Shown: positions 18,401 to 26,911, numbered from the stretch's first letter. The stretch: DNA of 44,668 bases from JADHUC01 sp964617665 (GCA_964617665.1 CAZUAH010000044.1:1-44668); one strand, 5' to 3'. Made by a program: numbers and translations. Notes: generated from the sequence alone by a model not told the origin.

Positions 18401-18617
18401 AGACACTCAAATCCGATTCAGTGACGATGGTCGGCGAATCTTCGCCCGCTATCGTCGCGGCCAAGCGATGATTGCCTGGAATGCAGAGACCGGACAGGTC
18501 GACAAGCGGTTCTGGCTATTGAACGGCGGGCAAGATCTGTTGGTCGAGACAGCGCAGGCCGGCCGATTCCTCGGATCTCCGAATGCCATGAAGAAAGTGG
18601 TCGTCACGGATCAGTAG
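15414..18617 (+). CDS. Large WD40-repeat protein, putative lipoprotein
   Basis: The 1067-residue product begins with a short hydrophobic stretch ending HGMAGC (Cys30), a plausible lipobox, so it may be anchored in a membrane; the lack of Arg/Lys clustering makes this uncertain. About fifteen WD-type units follow, each ending in forms such as AIVWDARDGRQL, VIMWDVATARPI, LIVWDTKTGKRL, AIIWDCETGQVL, VVWDVASGEPI and TILWDLESGQQR. A non-repeat insert at about residues 535-640 (TSEVKETFDTIPGIDREAKQWL and after) separates two groups of blades, consistent with two propellers. There is no kinase or other catalytic domain. Planctomycete WD40 proteins of this kind are thought to be interaction platforms. 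The ribosome site is weak. It converges on the aldo/keto reductase gene. Confidence 0.85.
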   Translation: MRAIFANYANCDSSWGLALLALSFHGMAGCMPQAEFPSSRPAQVRHVQTGHVANLGRAEFSQDGRYLLTVSTDGEAIVWDARDGRQLHTPGLIDAFPPAGYRRIVDLSPDGSQILVGVPASKSNRVQLALRSVVSGGTLHTLDYSDDAFPEVGAFSSDGQYVCTISDRNRGVRFHVWDAKTGVCVWSPDRKLPYDVDYLEAIKDEIKSGKQRFDFTVGGNVSYLLFLRHVRPDGRPLTFNRPLRMYNWTEGVFGPGGRCFVTREASDVDFDEATLWNVDSCRPIKRFRNAHDEQNTHTFHPNGRSLIVGARTKGARLVDAKTGEVIQTFEGHEEDITCLAFAPDGSSILTGDKHGVVIMWDVATARPIRVWPRHSGGVFSVAYHPDGQRVLFGCGDGMAIEYRADTGQQRMSLSLRQGARRTRGVTAQYSPEGRRILTRTIHDWHHPDWSAVLWNAKTGLQVCTIGASPQGRLELSPNGKWAVRQSKAPLHLWSTETGRRVHSFHARMCRPKSRPAVYSGEASATPPQSSKGVGVWGRRMAQPTSSSLWLTSEVKETFDTIPGIDREAKQWLNSWVEELAAKPQEEVRSGFHLFAKAHDGALRPAAWGTYSGPRRLIARLDQGELACKYDAEPLMPTAATLTQDGSRLLVAYCETGNSKEKGRKTLIVWDTKTGKRLKTIDVTQAELAPSWDVRLLTLSPDDRHLAMGYEYRIVLFNMTTEQSLLVGPSGPYSVTKPLVLFSPDSRRVFCYGRRRTLWDIQRKVQLVDLGAYNGVERPLFSPNGKYLFAVSSDYSRDVVGAIIWDCETGQVLHKLGSQAVVLTFSRSGDRMVAFRGDMKNAELWDFNNGRKLRELIGPAGESVREALYTPDGDRLITTHNHALAVWDITSGEMLNSHIDETYPFDYYNNMQSPFLLDGTKRLISVHRNGAVVWDVASGEPIHKLRAPYAPRTSVLLGHEPNTLLTVSPGKKTILWDLESGQQRVTYEGMPSDITAGDTQIRFSDDGRRIFARYRRGQAMIAWNAETGQVDKRFWLLNGGQDLLVETAQAGRFLGSPNAMKKVVVTDQ

Positions 18618-18640
18618 CCACCCGGCGACGATTTCTGAAG

Positions 18641-18707
18641 TCACCGAGGGAACCGGTGAGGGGGCATCCCAGGACCACGAGGGCCGCGGACGGACCTGGA
18701 AGTCCGC
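18641..18707. terminator. Two hairpins between convergent genes, possible bidirectional terminator
   Basis: The first hairpin pairs TCACCG (18641-18646) with CGGTGA (18654-18659); the second pairs GCGGAC (18686-18691) with GTCCGC (18702-18707). They lie between the stops of the WD40 gene and the aldo/keto reductase gene. Neither has a strong T-run, so they could instead be interspersed repeats. Confidence 0.35.
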
Positions 18708-18750
18708 CCCACAAGCGTATACGTTGACATCAATTCGGCGATGGCGATCG

Positions 18751-19620
18751 TTAGGCTGTCGCCTTTCGGATCATCTCCAAGGTCTCGTCGATCTGCTTCG
18801 TGCTGGTGAAGCCGATGGTGAAGGCATCGACGGCTCCCAGGTCGAAAATGTATTTCAGCGATTCGAACCGTTTCTCGGCACTGTCGAAGCCGCTCTCGCC
18901 AAAGATCTTCATGCCCAGCACGCCGCGACCCTTTTCGTGCATCTTCTTGATCTCCGCGGCCACCTTGTCCGGCTCATCATCCATCTTGACGCCGAAGGGA
19001 TTGATGCGCACTAGATGGACGTCAATCCAGTCAATGTCGGTGGACGTGACCAATGGATCGAAACCGTGACATGATACACCGACGGACCGGACGCGGCCTT
19101 TTTCCTTCGCTTCATACAGCACGTCCATCACCGGCCGCATGTCCGTTTGCCATCCGCCTTTGGTCATGCAGTGCATCAACAGCGAATCAAGCTGAGGCAC
19201 TTGGAGTTCGCGGCGAAAACGTTCGATGTCCACTTTGGCCACTTCAGGATGCTTGGCGCGCGTCTTGGTTTGGACGAAGTACTTGTCCTTGGAAATACCC
19301 TCCAGTGCTTTGCTGACCAGGTAGTGCGCACGGTATGCATCGGCGGTGTCGATGTAGCGAACACCGCAGTCCAACGCATACCGAACCATCTTGGTGAATT
19401 CAGTTTCGCCCATCGCCCGTTGTTCGCTCCCGCCACGCGTTCCGGTACCGAGGCCCAGGACGGACGTCTTGACATCCGTCTTTCCAAGAGTCACCACATC
19501 CGTGCCGCAAGTGACCTTTGCCTTCTTTTCGTCGTCGGCAAAGCCGAACCGTCCAGTCATTGCAGCAGCACCGACAGCAGCCGTTCCAGCGAGAAATCCG
19601 CGACGTGAGATTTTCGACAT
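18751..19620 (-). CDS. Tat-exported aldo/keto reductase
   Basis: The start is ATG 19620, preceded by GGAGAGGA; a reading to 19932 only adds 104 residues of poor composition. The 289-residue product opens with a twin-arginine signal (ISRRGFLAGTAAVGAAAMTG). The aldo/keto reductase fold shows LGLGTGTRGG, GVRYIDTADAY, KYFVQTKTR, LLMHCM and RVRSVGVSCHG. These supply the Asp, Tyr, Lys and His tetrad. The late strand MKIFGESG and TIGFTSTKQIDE belong to the cofactor-binding end. Export of an NADPH-type enzyme is odd, since nicotinamide cofactor is not free outside the cytoplasm; it may carry bound cofactor. It diverges from the gamma-glutamyltransferase gene across 155 bases. Confidence 0.88.
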   Translation of the reverse strand: MSKISRRGFLAGTAAVGAAAMTGRFGFADDEKKAKVTCGTDVVTLGKTDVKTSVLGLGTGTRGGSEQRAMGETEFTKMVRYALDCGVRYIDTADAYRAHYLVSKALEGISKDKYFVQTKTRAKHPEVAKVDIERFRRELQVPQLDSLLMHCMTKGGWQTDMRPVMDVLYEAKEKGRVRSVGVSCHGFDPLVTSTDIDWIDVHLVRINPFGVKMDDEPDKVAAEIKKMHEKGRGVLGMKIFGESGFDSAEKRFESLKYIFDLGAVDAFTIGFTSTKQIDETLEMIRKATA

Positions 19621-19775
19621 AGCAAGGTCCTCTCCAGCTTGCGATATGTTAGTCTGATTGACAGTTGCATTGTGTGAAAAAATGGACGCCCTGTCAAAGT
19701 CTTGATACATGCGGATCTTCAAACATTGTTGTCGTTGCTTCAGGTCGAACCGCCACAATTGCGATGGAACCGAAC

Positions 19776-21521
19776 ATGACTCGAACTTTCTCTTGCCTTG
19801 TATTGGTCTTTTGCTTCCTGACAGAACCGACTTCTGCTGCTGACAACCCGTCCCGCGGAAAGGGAACGCCAGCCGCCGGTTATGATCGACTCGGAGGCAA
19901 TCCAAAGCAGAGCCGATCGATAGTCCTTGCAAAACACGGCATGGTGGCGACCAGTCACCCTCTGGCGGCCCAGGCCGGCCTGGACGTATTGAAAGGCGGT
20001 GGCAATGCCGTCGATGCGGCCATCGCGGTTAATGCCATGCTGGGTGTGGTCGAACCTATGAGCTGCGGAATCGGGGGCGATTTGTTCGCGATCTATTGGG
20101 ACAACAAAACGCAGAAGCTGTACGGACTGAATGCCAGCGGACGCAGCCCATATCGGTTGACGCGGCAGGTATTCAAGGAACGGGGCATGGACACGATTCC
20201 GTTCGAGGGGCCTTTGTCATGGTCCGTACCAGGATGCGCGAGCGGCTGGGAAGAACTGCGACGTCGTTTTGGGTCGCGTCCGCTTTCAGTTCTGCTCGAG
20301 CCGTCGATTCAAACGGCCGAAGAAGGATTTCCTGTCACGGAGATCATCGCCAACTATTGGCGAGGCGGCGAGAGAAGTCTACGCAAGTGGCCAGATTCGG
20401 CTACCACGTATCTAGTCGACGGCGAACGTGCGCCGCGTTATGGAGAAGTGTTCCGCAATTCGCGTTTGGCAGCCGCATATCAACTGATCGTTGACGAGGG
20501 TGTCGATGCGTTCTACAAGGGCGAGATTGCGGAGAAGATCGTTACGTTTAGCGAATCGAACGGCGGATTTCTTTCACAGCGTGATTTCGCCGACCATTCG
20601 AGCGAATGGGTTCAGCCGGTTTCGACGAACTACCGAGGCTACGATGTGTGGGAGTTGCCACCCAACGGCCAAGGGATTGCAGCGCTTCAGATGCTGAATG
20701 TTCTTGAGCAGCACGACTTGGGGAGTCTTGGTCCGGGACATCCCGAGTATCTGCATTTGCTGGTCGAAGCGAAGAAGCTGGCATTTGCCGATCGTGCTAA
20801 GTACTATGCCGACCCAGCGTTCGGCGATCTGCCGACAGATGCGTTGATATCTAAGGAGTACGGGCAGCAGCGAGCCGACCTGATCGACTCGGCAAAGGCC
20901 GCTGACGATGCGTTGGCCGGCGATCCCAAACTGAACCATGGGGATACGGTCTATTTGACCGTGGTCGACAAAGACCGCAATTGTTGCTCGCTGATCCAAA
21001 GCATCTTCTATGGATTTGGCTCGAAAGTGACGCCCGGCGACGTTGGATTCGTGATGCAGAATCGCGGCGCTCTTTTTGCGTTGGACGAGCATCATCTAAA
21101 TCGGCTGGAACCGCACAAACGACCATTTCACACGATCATACCTGCCATGGTCACCAGGGATGGCAAACCATGGTTCTGTTTCGGCGTGATGGGTGGCGAT
21201 ATGCAGCCGCAAGGTCACGTTCAGGTCCTGGTCAACTTGATCGACTTCGGCATGAATATTCAGGCGGCCGGCGATGCAGCGCGTGTCCGTCACTTTGGTA
21301 GCGCTACACCGACTGGTCAACCGGCCCAGGGCGTTGGAACGGTGCAAGTCGAATCTGGTATTTCAGATGAGGCGGTCGAAGCATTACGAGCGAAAGGCCA
21401 TCGCGTGGTACGATCACGCGGCGCGTTCGGCGGCTACCAAGGCATTCTTGTCGATTGGGAAAACGGAGTCCTGCGCGGCGCGACCGAGCCGCGCAAAGAC
21501 GGTGCGGCCGTCGGGTATTGA
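19776..21521 (+). CDS. ggt: Gamma-glutamyltransferase family protein, secreted
   Basis: The 581-residue product starts with a signal peptide (MTRTFSCLVLVFCFL, cut near TSAA); ATG 19764, four codons earlier, is also possible. Hallmarks are GMVATSHPLAAQAGLDVLKGGGNAVDAAIA, GIGGDLFAIYWD, SWSVPGCASGW and the processing site HGDTVYLTVVD. There Thr391 should be the nucleophile formed by self-cleavage into large and small subunits. The usual second Thr and His after it are Val and Tyr, a variant common in bacterial GGT-like proteins. NQGIA-like ELPPNGQGIAALQMLN and GVMGGDMQPQGHVQ are further family blocks. Known members hydrolyse or transfer the gamma-glutamyl group of glutathione, while others act as cephalosporin acylases or have unknown substrates. 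Confidence 0.9.
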   Translation: MTRTFSCLVLVFCFLTEPTSAADNPSRGKGTPAAGYDRLGGNPKQSRSIVLAKHGMVATSHPLAAQAGLDVLKGGGNAVDAAIAVNAMLGVVEPMSCGIGGDLFAIYWDNKTQKLYGLNASGRSPYRLTRQVFKERGMDTIPFEGPLSWSVPGCASGWEELRRRFGSRPLSVLLEPSIQTAEEGFPVTEIIANYWRGGERSLRKWPDSATTYLVDGERAPRYGEVFRNSRLAAAYQLIVDEGVDAFYKGEIAEKIVTFSESNGGFLSQRDFADHSSEWVQPVSTNYRGYDVWELPPNGQGIAALQMLNVLEQHDLGSLGPGHPEYLHLLVEAKKLAFADRAKYYADPAFGDLPTDALISKEYGQQRADLIDSAKAADDALAGDPKLNHGDTVYLTVVDKDRNCCSLIQSIFYGFGSKVTPGDVGFVMQNRGALFALDEHHLNRLEPHKRPFHTIIPAMVTRDGKPWFCFGVMGGDMQPQGHVQVLVNLIDFGMNIQAAGDAARVRHFGSATPTGQPAQGVGTVQVESGISDEAVEALRAKGHRVVRSRGAFGGYQGILVDWENGVLRGATEPRKDGAAVGY

Positions 21522-21527
21522 GAGGCG

Positions 21528-21576
21528 GGGTACGCGATGCGCGGCACGGGATGCGAGATACGCGGTGCGGGATAGG
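21528..21576 (+). repeat. Imperfect tandem repeat of about 20-21 bases
   Basis: Units GGGTACGCGATGCGCGGCAC (21528-21547), GGGATGCGAGATACGCGGTG-C (21548-21568) and the start of a third (GGGATAGG) follow directly after the GGT stop. The tract is non-coding and lies between convergent genes. Similar GGGATGCGAGATACG tracts are familiar as spacer filler in planctomycete-type genomes. Confidence 0.55.
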
Positions 21577-21659
21577 ACGGTGTGAGACCGCTTTACCGCC
21601 CGGGGTGCGCAAGTGGAACATCGGCACGCTATGACCGTTGGGTGGCCGCGCATCTCGCA

Positions 21660-22907
21660 TCACGCCACTCGGGCCAGCATTTCTTCGATGCTGTCTACTC
21701 GTGGCACCACCACGACCTCGCCGTCGGTGACGGTGAAACCGCGCGCTCGGTCTTTCACCAAATCGAAACCAATCTCTGCGTGCGCTGGGATTTTCACTCC
21801 CTTCTCGACAATTGCCCGCTGGATTCTTGCGTGTCGGCCCACATCGACACCCTCGAACAGAATGGAGTCCCTGACGAACGAGTAGCTATTGATGCGCACC
21901 AGAGGGCCTAGAATACTGCCCGTTACCGTACCGCCGGACACGATGCTCCCAGGACAAACCATGCTGTCCAGTGCCCGCCCCCGCCGAGCCCCATCCTCGC
22001 CTCCGCCGAACACAAACTTGGGAGGCGGAAGAACCCGCTGGTAGCTCCGGATCGGCCACCGTTCGTCATATAGATTTAGTTCAGGTTCAACCGACACGAG
22101 GTCCATATTTGCTTCGTAATAAGCATCCAACGTCCCAACATCGCGCCAATACGCATCGTCTTTGAGGTTTTCGTCGCGAAATGGAAATGCAAAGACGCGG
22201 TGCGACTTGATGATCGACGGGATGATGTCTCTGCCGAAGTCGTGCGTGCTCTCTTTCCGGTTGGCGTCCTCCAATAATTGCTCGAACAAGAAATGGGCGG
22301 TGAAAACGTAAATGCCCATCGAAGCCAGACAGTGCCTACTGTCATCGGGGATCGTTTTGGGACTAGACGGTTTCTCGTCGAACCCCACTACGCGATTGTT
22401 CTTATCCGTTTCCATGATGCCGAACCGACTAGCGGCTTTCGCATCCACGCGCAGGACTCCGATCGTCAGATCCGCATTTGTCTCCTTGTGCAAATCGACC
22501 ATCGCACAATAGTCCATCTTGTAGATATGGTCTCCCGCGAGGATCACAACGTACTCGGGCTTTTCCTTCTCGATCGTGTAGATGTTTTGATAAACGGCAT
22601 CAGCCGTTCCTTGATACCAATTATCGGCGATTCGCTGCTGGGGCGGGACTACGTCGATAAACTCGCCCAAGTCGCGACAGAAGAAACGGCGCCAACCGAG
22701 ATTGATGTGGCGATCCAGGCTCATCGACTTGAACTGAGTCAGTAGCAGCATCTTGCGCACACCGCTGTTGACGCAGTTGGACAAGGTGAAGTCGATGATG
22801 CGATAGGCGCCACCGAAGTGAACCGCCGGTTTCGCTCGATCACGCGTCAACGGTTCAAGACGTTCGCCGCGTCCGCCCGCCAGAATGACAGCCAATGTAT
22901 CTTGCAT
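21660..22907 (-). CDS. glgC: Glucose-1-phosphate adenylyltransferase (ADP-glucose pyrophosphorylase)
   Basis: The 415-residue product makes ADP-glucose from ATP and glucose-1-phosphate, the committed step of bacterial glycogen synthesis. The N-terminal nucleotidyltransferase shows VILAGGRGERLEPLTRDRAKPAVHFGG, RIIDFTLSNCVNSG, QGTADAVYQN and LAGDHIYKMDY. Sugar-phosphate contacts are in VVGFDEKP and WRDVGTLDAYYEANMDL. From about residue 320 a left-handed beta-helix (VCPGSIVSGGTVTGSILGPLVRI) carries the regulatory and oligomerisation part. Length and order match the family. GGAGGGAA before the ATG is a good ribosome site. No other glycogen gene lies in the window, and the 282 bases upstream hold repeats, so it is likely transcribed alone. 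Confidence 0.96.
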   Translation of the reverse strand: MQDTLAVILAGGRGERLEPLTRDRAKPAVHFGGAYRIIDFTLSNCVNSGVRKMLLLTQFKSMSLDRHINLGWRRFFCRDLGEFIDVVPPQQRIADNWYQGTADAVYQNIYTIEKEKPEYVVILAGDHIYKMDYCAMVDLHKETNADLTIGVLRVDAKAASRFGIMETDKNNRVVGFDEKPSSPKTIPDDSRHCLASMGIYVFTAHFLFEQLLEDANRKESTHDFGRDIIPSIIKSHRVFAFPFRDENLKDDAYWRDVGTLDAYYEANMDLVSVEPELNLYDERWPIRSYQRVLPPPKFVFGGGEDGARRGRALDSMVCPGSIVSGGTVTGSILGPLVRINSYSFVRDSILFEGVDVGRHARIQRAIVEKGVKIPAHAEIGFDLVKDRARGFTVTDGEVVVVPRVDSIEEMLARVA

Positions 22908-22994
22908 GGTTCGATTCCCTCCGATGTTCGCTGCCTATTCATGTCCAAAGCTATCCTACCTAGTCCCGAAGCCCCTGGAGGCGGCTTCGAAACC

Positions 22995-23062
22995 GGGAGG
23001 GCGAGGGTCCCGCCGAGCCGTAGCTACGGAAGAACACGGCTCAGCAGGAGCTTCGCCCTCCC
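22995..23062. repeat. Inverted pair of EGEAPAEP-type 26-bp repeats
   Basis: The left arm 22995-23020 (GGGAGGGCGAGGGTCCCGCC, then GAGCCG) and the right arm 23037-23062 (CGGCTCAGCAGGAGCTTCGC, then CCTCCC) are inverted copies with a 16-base loop. The right arm is the exact reverse complement of the copy at 4789-4814; the left arm has four differences. It sits between glgC and asnB. Confidence 0.75.
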
Positions 23063-23189
23063 AAAGTCGGCTCTTGAAATGCCCGATTGTCCGTCCACCG
23101 TTTGGAGAACGAGCCGGAAGGGCTTCCTACAGAGCAACTGCCAAAGACCTATACACATTCTACCCACAGACTGCCGATTTCCAAAGACA

Positions 23190-25112
23190 TTAAGGCGTGC
23201 CATCGCACCAGCGTTGTAGCCAGAGTTCCAGCACCAGCAGAGACCACAGGCGGTAACAGTGATTGAAACTGCCGCTTTCGTGGCTTTCCACCATCTCCCG
23301 AACTGCCTCCGGACGGAAATAGCCGCGATTGCGCGCTGCGTCGCCCAGCAGCACGTCGTGAGTCAACTCGCGCAGCTCGTTGCGGAACCAGTGCTCCAAC
23401 GGTACGCCGAATCCCATCTTCTTTCGATTCCAGATTTCACGAGGCAGCAAGTCCCCGAATGCAGCTCGCAGCAGCCGTTTTCCCCGGCCTCGCCGGTACT
23501 TCATCCCGATTGGCAGTGACGCGGCCAGCTCTACGACGCGATAGTCCAGAAATGGTTGCCGGCACTCCAGGGCGTGGGCCATGGACGCGATATCGACCTT
23601 GGTCATCAAATCGCAGGGCAGGTAGGTGGTTAGATCCGTCAAGCAGAATCCTGTGACCGGATCTCGCCGTTCGGCTCGCGACAGGGCCGATTGCAGAAAC
23701 ATGGCCGGATCCGAATTCGGCAGTTGCTCGAGGAAATCGTCCGAGTAGATCGCCGCGCGGCTCGCCTCGTTGAAAATGCCGATCCAGTCCAAGTAGCGAC
23801 GCAGCGGCGGGGTACGCAACACTTCGCTAAAACGTTTGAACCGGCGCAACGTTGACTTCTGCCTGGATGAAGACGGCAACGATTGCCAGAACTTCGCGCC
23901 GAACACGCTACGCAGAGGCCAGAGCCGGTCAAGCGACGCGCCGAGCGCCACTGCCTTGTAGCGCGGATACCCGGCGAACAACTCGTCGCCACCGTCACCG
24001 CTGAGGGCCACGGTTACGTGTTGCCGAGTCATTTCCGAAACGTACCACGTCGGTATCGCCGAACTGTCGGCAAACGGTTCGTCGTAGTGCCACGCCAGTT
24101 TTGGCAGTATGTCGACGCCGTCTGGTGTCACCTGGAACTCTTGATGATTCGTCTTCAAATGGTCGGCGACCAAACGCGCGTAACTGGTCTCGTCGTACTC
24201 TTTGACCGGAAATCCAATGGAGAATGTTCTCATCGGTTCTTCGGTCTTCTTCTGCGCGAGCGCAACGATCAGCGACGAATCGACACCGCCGGACAGGAAC
24301 GCTCCAAGCGGCACTTCGCTTTGCAGCCGGATGGCGACAGACGACTCCAGCGTTTCGCGCAAACGATCAATGGCTTCCGCCTGACTAATGGGCCGCTCGA
24401 TATTGAAATCCGGTTCCCAGTACGGCTGTACGCTGAGATCGCCGTCACAGTAGACGGCCAAGTGCCCTGGCGGCAGCTTGTTGATGCCTCGAAAGATCGT
24501 GTTTGGATGTGGGACGTATTGATAGGTGAGGTATTCGTCGATGGCACTCGGGTCGATTTCGCGCGGCGTGTCGGGAATCTCCAGCAGGCTCTTTAGTTCG
24601 CTGGCGAATGCCAACCGGCCGGCCTGCTGGTGGTAGACCAACGGCTTCTGACCCAGTCGGTCGCGCCCGAGAATAAGTCGCCGCATGCGCGCGTCCCAGA
24701 TCGCGATGGCGAACATTCCGTTCATATGACGGAAACAGTCCAGACCTTCGTCCTCGTACAGATGAACGATGGTCTCTGTATCGCTGCGAGTCTTGAACTT
24801 GTGGCCAGATCCTTCCAGCCGGTTTCGCAATTCTGGGAAGTTGTAGATTTCGCCGTTGAAGACGATCCACACCGAATCGTCTTCGTTAGACATTGGCTGA
24901 TGACCGCCGGCCACGTCGATGATTGACAGCCGGCGAAATCCCAGCGCCACGCCGGGAACGGCTTCGTAAGGCGGATTGAGTTGATACTGGCCCGAATAGA
25001 AACCGCCATCGTCGGGGCCACGATGGCGGAGTACGTTGGTCATGCGCTCAAGTAGCGGCTGGTCAATGGCCAGTCGAGGATCAGTCCATATTGCGCCGGT
25101 AATGCCACACAA
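23190..25112 (-). CDS. asnB: Asparagine synthase (glutamine-hydrolysing)
   Basis: The 640-residue product begins with a TTG start followed directly by Cys2 (CGITGAI), the nucleophile of the class II glutaminase domain, which fixes this start. The glutaminase half has RHRGPDDGG, RRLSIIDVAGGHQPM and VFNGEIYNF. The synthetase half has the pyrophosphatase loop LSGGVDSS (274-280), DEPFADSSAIPT, LSGDGGDELFAGYPRY and KVDIASMAHALECRQPFLD. It makes asparagine, or amidates a related carboxylate, from glutamine and ATP. Paralogues in exopolysaccharide loci amidate sugars, but no glycosyltransferase is near. The membrane-protein gene upstream ends 18 bases before it, so the two are probably cotranscribed. 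Confidence 0.95.
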   Translation of the reverse strand: MCGITGAIWTDPRLAIDQPLLERMTNVLRHRGPDDGGFYSGQYQLNPPYEAVPGVALGFRRLSIIDVAGGHQPMSNEDDSVWIVFNGEIYNFPELRNRLEGSGHKFKTRSDTETIVHLYEDEGLDCFRHMNGMFAIAIWDARMRRLILGRDRLGQKPLVYHQQAGRLAFASELKSLLEIPDTPREIDPSAIDEYLTYQYVPHPNTIFRGINKLPPGHLAVYCDGDLSVQPYWEPDFNIERPISQAEAIDRLRETLESSVAIRLQSEVPLGAFLSGGVDSSLIVALAQKKTEEPMRTFSIGFPVKEYDETSYARLVADHLKTNHQEFQVTPDGVDILPKLAWHYDEPFADSSAIPTWYVSEMTRQHVTVALSGDGGDELFAGYPRYKAVALGASLDRLWPLRSVFGAKFWQSLPSSSRQKSTLRRFKRFSEVLRTPPLRRYLDWIGIFNEASRAAIYSDDFLEQLPNSDPAMFLQSALSRAERRDPVTGFCLTDLTTYLPCDLMTKVDIASMAHALECRQPFLDYRVVELAASLPIGMKYRRGRGKRLLRAAFGDLLPREIWNRKKMGFGVPLEHWFRNELRELTHDVLLGDAARNRGYFRPEAVREMVESHESGSFNHCYRLWSLLVLELWLQRWCDGTP

Positions 25113-25130
25113 CGCTTGGTTCCGTTGCTT

Positions 25131-25691
25131 CTATTGTTGGGCGGCCGCAGCAGGTCCTTGATACTGGGCGCTGCCGAATCCTAGAACTGGTACAAAGATG
25201 CATCCGAACAACCACAGGCCGATGCCGAACAGTGGACCCTTGCCGAACGACTTGGCCAAATCGAGCGATACGATCACCTGGATCACAACGTTGACGCATG
25301 GGATCATCAACAGCAAGATCCACCAGATCGGTCGTCCGCATATCTCTAGGAGTACGATCGCGTTGTAGATGGGGATGATAACGGCCCATCCCGGCTTGCC
25401 GGCCTTGGTAAACACTTTCCAAGCCCCAATTAAGACAAGGAGCCCGAAAGCTAAGCCTACTACCACGCAAACGATGATGAAGGGAGCTGCCGCTTTGGCC
25501 GCCTCCTCCGCAGCCTCGGTGGCAGCCTGGTTAGCGGCTGCCGGATCGAAATCTTCAAACCCTTCCGTGTCGGGAATCTCGAAGTTGAACTCCCCCTCGT
25601 CTTGTGCGCACGCCACGGAGGGCAAGATCGAGACGCCAAACAAGCACAACAGTGCTAGCACTACCGACAGCCTTGTCGTGTGGACGTTCAT
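25131..25691 (-). CDS. Small membrane protein, DUF5684-like
   Basis: The 186-residue product has a signal peptide (LSVVLALLCLFGVSILPSVACA). An acidic and Ala-rich linker (about 31-70) follows, then at least three membrane segments: PFIIVCVVVGLAFGLLVLIG, PIWWILLLMIPCVNVVIQVI and GPLFGIGLWLFGCIFVPVLG. The phrase KAGKPGWAVIIPIYN between the first two is the signature of the DUF5684 group, whose function is unknown. AAGGAG eight bases before ATG supports the start. It lies 18 bases upstream of asnB, which suggests cotranscription but does not show what it does. Confidence 0.8.
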   Translation of the reverse strand: MNVHTTRLSVVLALLCLFGVSILPSVACAQDEGEFNFEIPDTEGFEDFDPAAANQAATEAAEEAAKAAAPFIIVCVVVGLAFGLLVLIGAWKVFTKAGKPGWAVIIPIYNAIVLLEICGRPIWWILLLMIPCVNVVIQVIVSLDLAKSFGKGPLFGIGLWLFGCIFVPVLGFGSAQYQGPAAAAQQ

Positions 25692-25813
25692 CAGAACGGC
25701 TCCTTGAATGCAGGAAAAGCGATATCTGCAGCGAACGGCTTGAAGAACGTCCCTGGATTCTAGTTCTCATGCGTCCGACTGTAAACCTAAGAGTTCTCGC
25801 CAAGAACGAGAAC

Positions 25814-25836
25814 AGCCGCACCGGCCAAGTGCGGCT
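25814..25836 (-). terminator. Probable Rho-independent terminator of the coiled-coil gene
   Basis: On the minus strand the stem AGCCGCAC/GTGCGGCT (8 bp, 7-base loop) is followed by GTTCTCGTTCTT, a moderate T-rich tail. It lies 40 bases beyond the stop of the coiled-coil gene. Confidence 0.55.
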
Positions 25837-25875
25837 ATTGGTTTTATCGGCTAGCTATTCCCCAAAACGCTAGTC

Positions 25876-26712
25876 TCATTCGCTCTTCGGGTTCTCGCCT
25901 TCCGGCTGATCCCCCTCCTCGCCGCCTGACTCCCCACCTTTCGCCGGTTCATCGGAATCGCCCTCCGGTTCGTCTGCGTCTTCTTCGCCAGCCTCTTCGA
26001 CCGGTTCAACGGGTTTGCTCTCGACGGCCGGTTTAGGCGCTTCCGGTCCTTCCGTTGGCGCTGGCTTTTCGGCGGGTAGATTGGCATCACGGGCCGCGTC
26101 CACTTCGGACTTCACGGCGGCTTTGATCTCCGCAGTCAGGTCTGATCGCAGCTTTCCGGCCTGCTTCCCGATCTCGGCCGTCACCTGCGCTGGCAGTTTG
26201 GCCATTTCGCCCTTCAGCATCGCCTGTAGATTGGCAAGTGCCTCTTGAACGTTCTTGGTGTTTTCTTCCTTCAGCTTCGCTTGGTCCGCTTTCGCCTGAT
26301 CCGCCAGCCGCTTGGCCTCGTCCGCCACCTTGGCAGCGGCCTCTTCGCGAAGTTTCTGGATATCCTTAGCAGCTTGTTCCGCCAGTCTCTTTGCCTCTGC
26401 AGCCACCGTATCTTGGGCCTGCTTCTGCAGTTTTGCGAGTTCAGCCTTGATGTATTCAGCCATCTTTTGCGATTCGGCCGCAACCTGCTCTTCGGCAGCC
26501 TTCTGCAACTGCTTCCTCACATCAGCCATTTCCGTGGCCAAATCGGCTTCCATCTTTTCCGTCAGCGTGGCAGTCACTTGGCCCACCACTTCCCCGCGGA
26601 TCTCGGCCTTCCGCCGCTCCCAGCGACGTCGCAGAAGCCCGGCGGATGACGTCTCAGCAAATATGCAAATTCCCATCGCAGCCAAACAGAGAAGGATTGT
26701 CATGCGTTTCAT
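25876..26712 (-). CDS. Secreted Ala/Lys/Glu-rich coiled-coil protein
   Basis: The start is ATG 26712, with GGAGG eight bases before it; the TTG at 26727 overlaps that ribosome site. The 278-residue product has a signal peptide (MTILLCLAAMGICIFAETSSA). A basic stretch LLRRRWERRKAEIRGE follows, then about 160 residues of heptad-like helix rich in Ala, Lys, Glu and Gln (landmarks KQAQDTVAAEAKRLAEQAAK and EEAAAKVADEAKRLADQAK). The pattern resembles an apolipoprotein- or LEA-like amphipathic helix. The last 65 residues are Pro/Glu/Asp-rich and probably disordered (EEAGEEDADEPEGDSDEP). No function is recognised; an envelope or surface structural role is a guess. Confidence 0.75.
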   Translation of the reverse strand: MKRMTILLCLAAMGICIFAETSSAGLLRRRWERRKAEIRGEVVGQVTATLTEKMEADLATEMADVRKQLQKAAEEQVAAESQKMAEYIKAELAKLQKQAQDTVAAEAKRLAEQAAKDIQKLREEAAAKVADEAKRLADQAKADQAKLKEENTKNVQEALANLQAMLKGEMAKLPAQVTAEIGKQAGKLRSDLTAEIKAAVKSEVDAARDANLPAEKPAPTEGPEAPKPAVESKPVEPVEEAGEEDADEPEGDSDEPAKGGESGGEEGDQPEGENPKSE

Positions 26713-26911
26713 CGCATTACCCTCCAAAAGAGGTAAATTCTATAGGATCGCAGGTCGCCAAGTCGGCCTGCAAGGTTTGGTGGGGCAGGACCTCTTGCCC
26801 ATTGAGGCATACTAACTTCTCTAATTTAACATACGGATTGAGGGATGAATAGTACGTAATCTGCAAATCAGGGTTTGATGAGCAGGTTCTGGTGCGTTCC
26901 GCCTGTGGGAG

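Noticed and set aside
21528..21576. CRISPR array
   Set aside because: The units are imperfect, adjacent and have no spacers; no cas gene is in the window.
23883..24596. 237-residue frame antisense to asnB
   Set aside because: It is a GC-driven open frame opposite well-conserved synthetase motifs.
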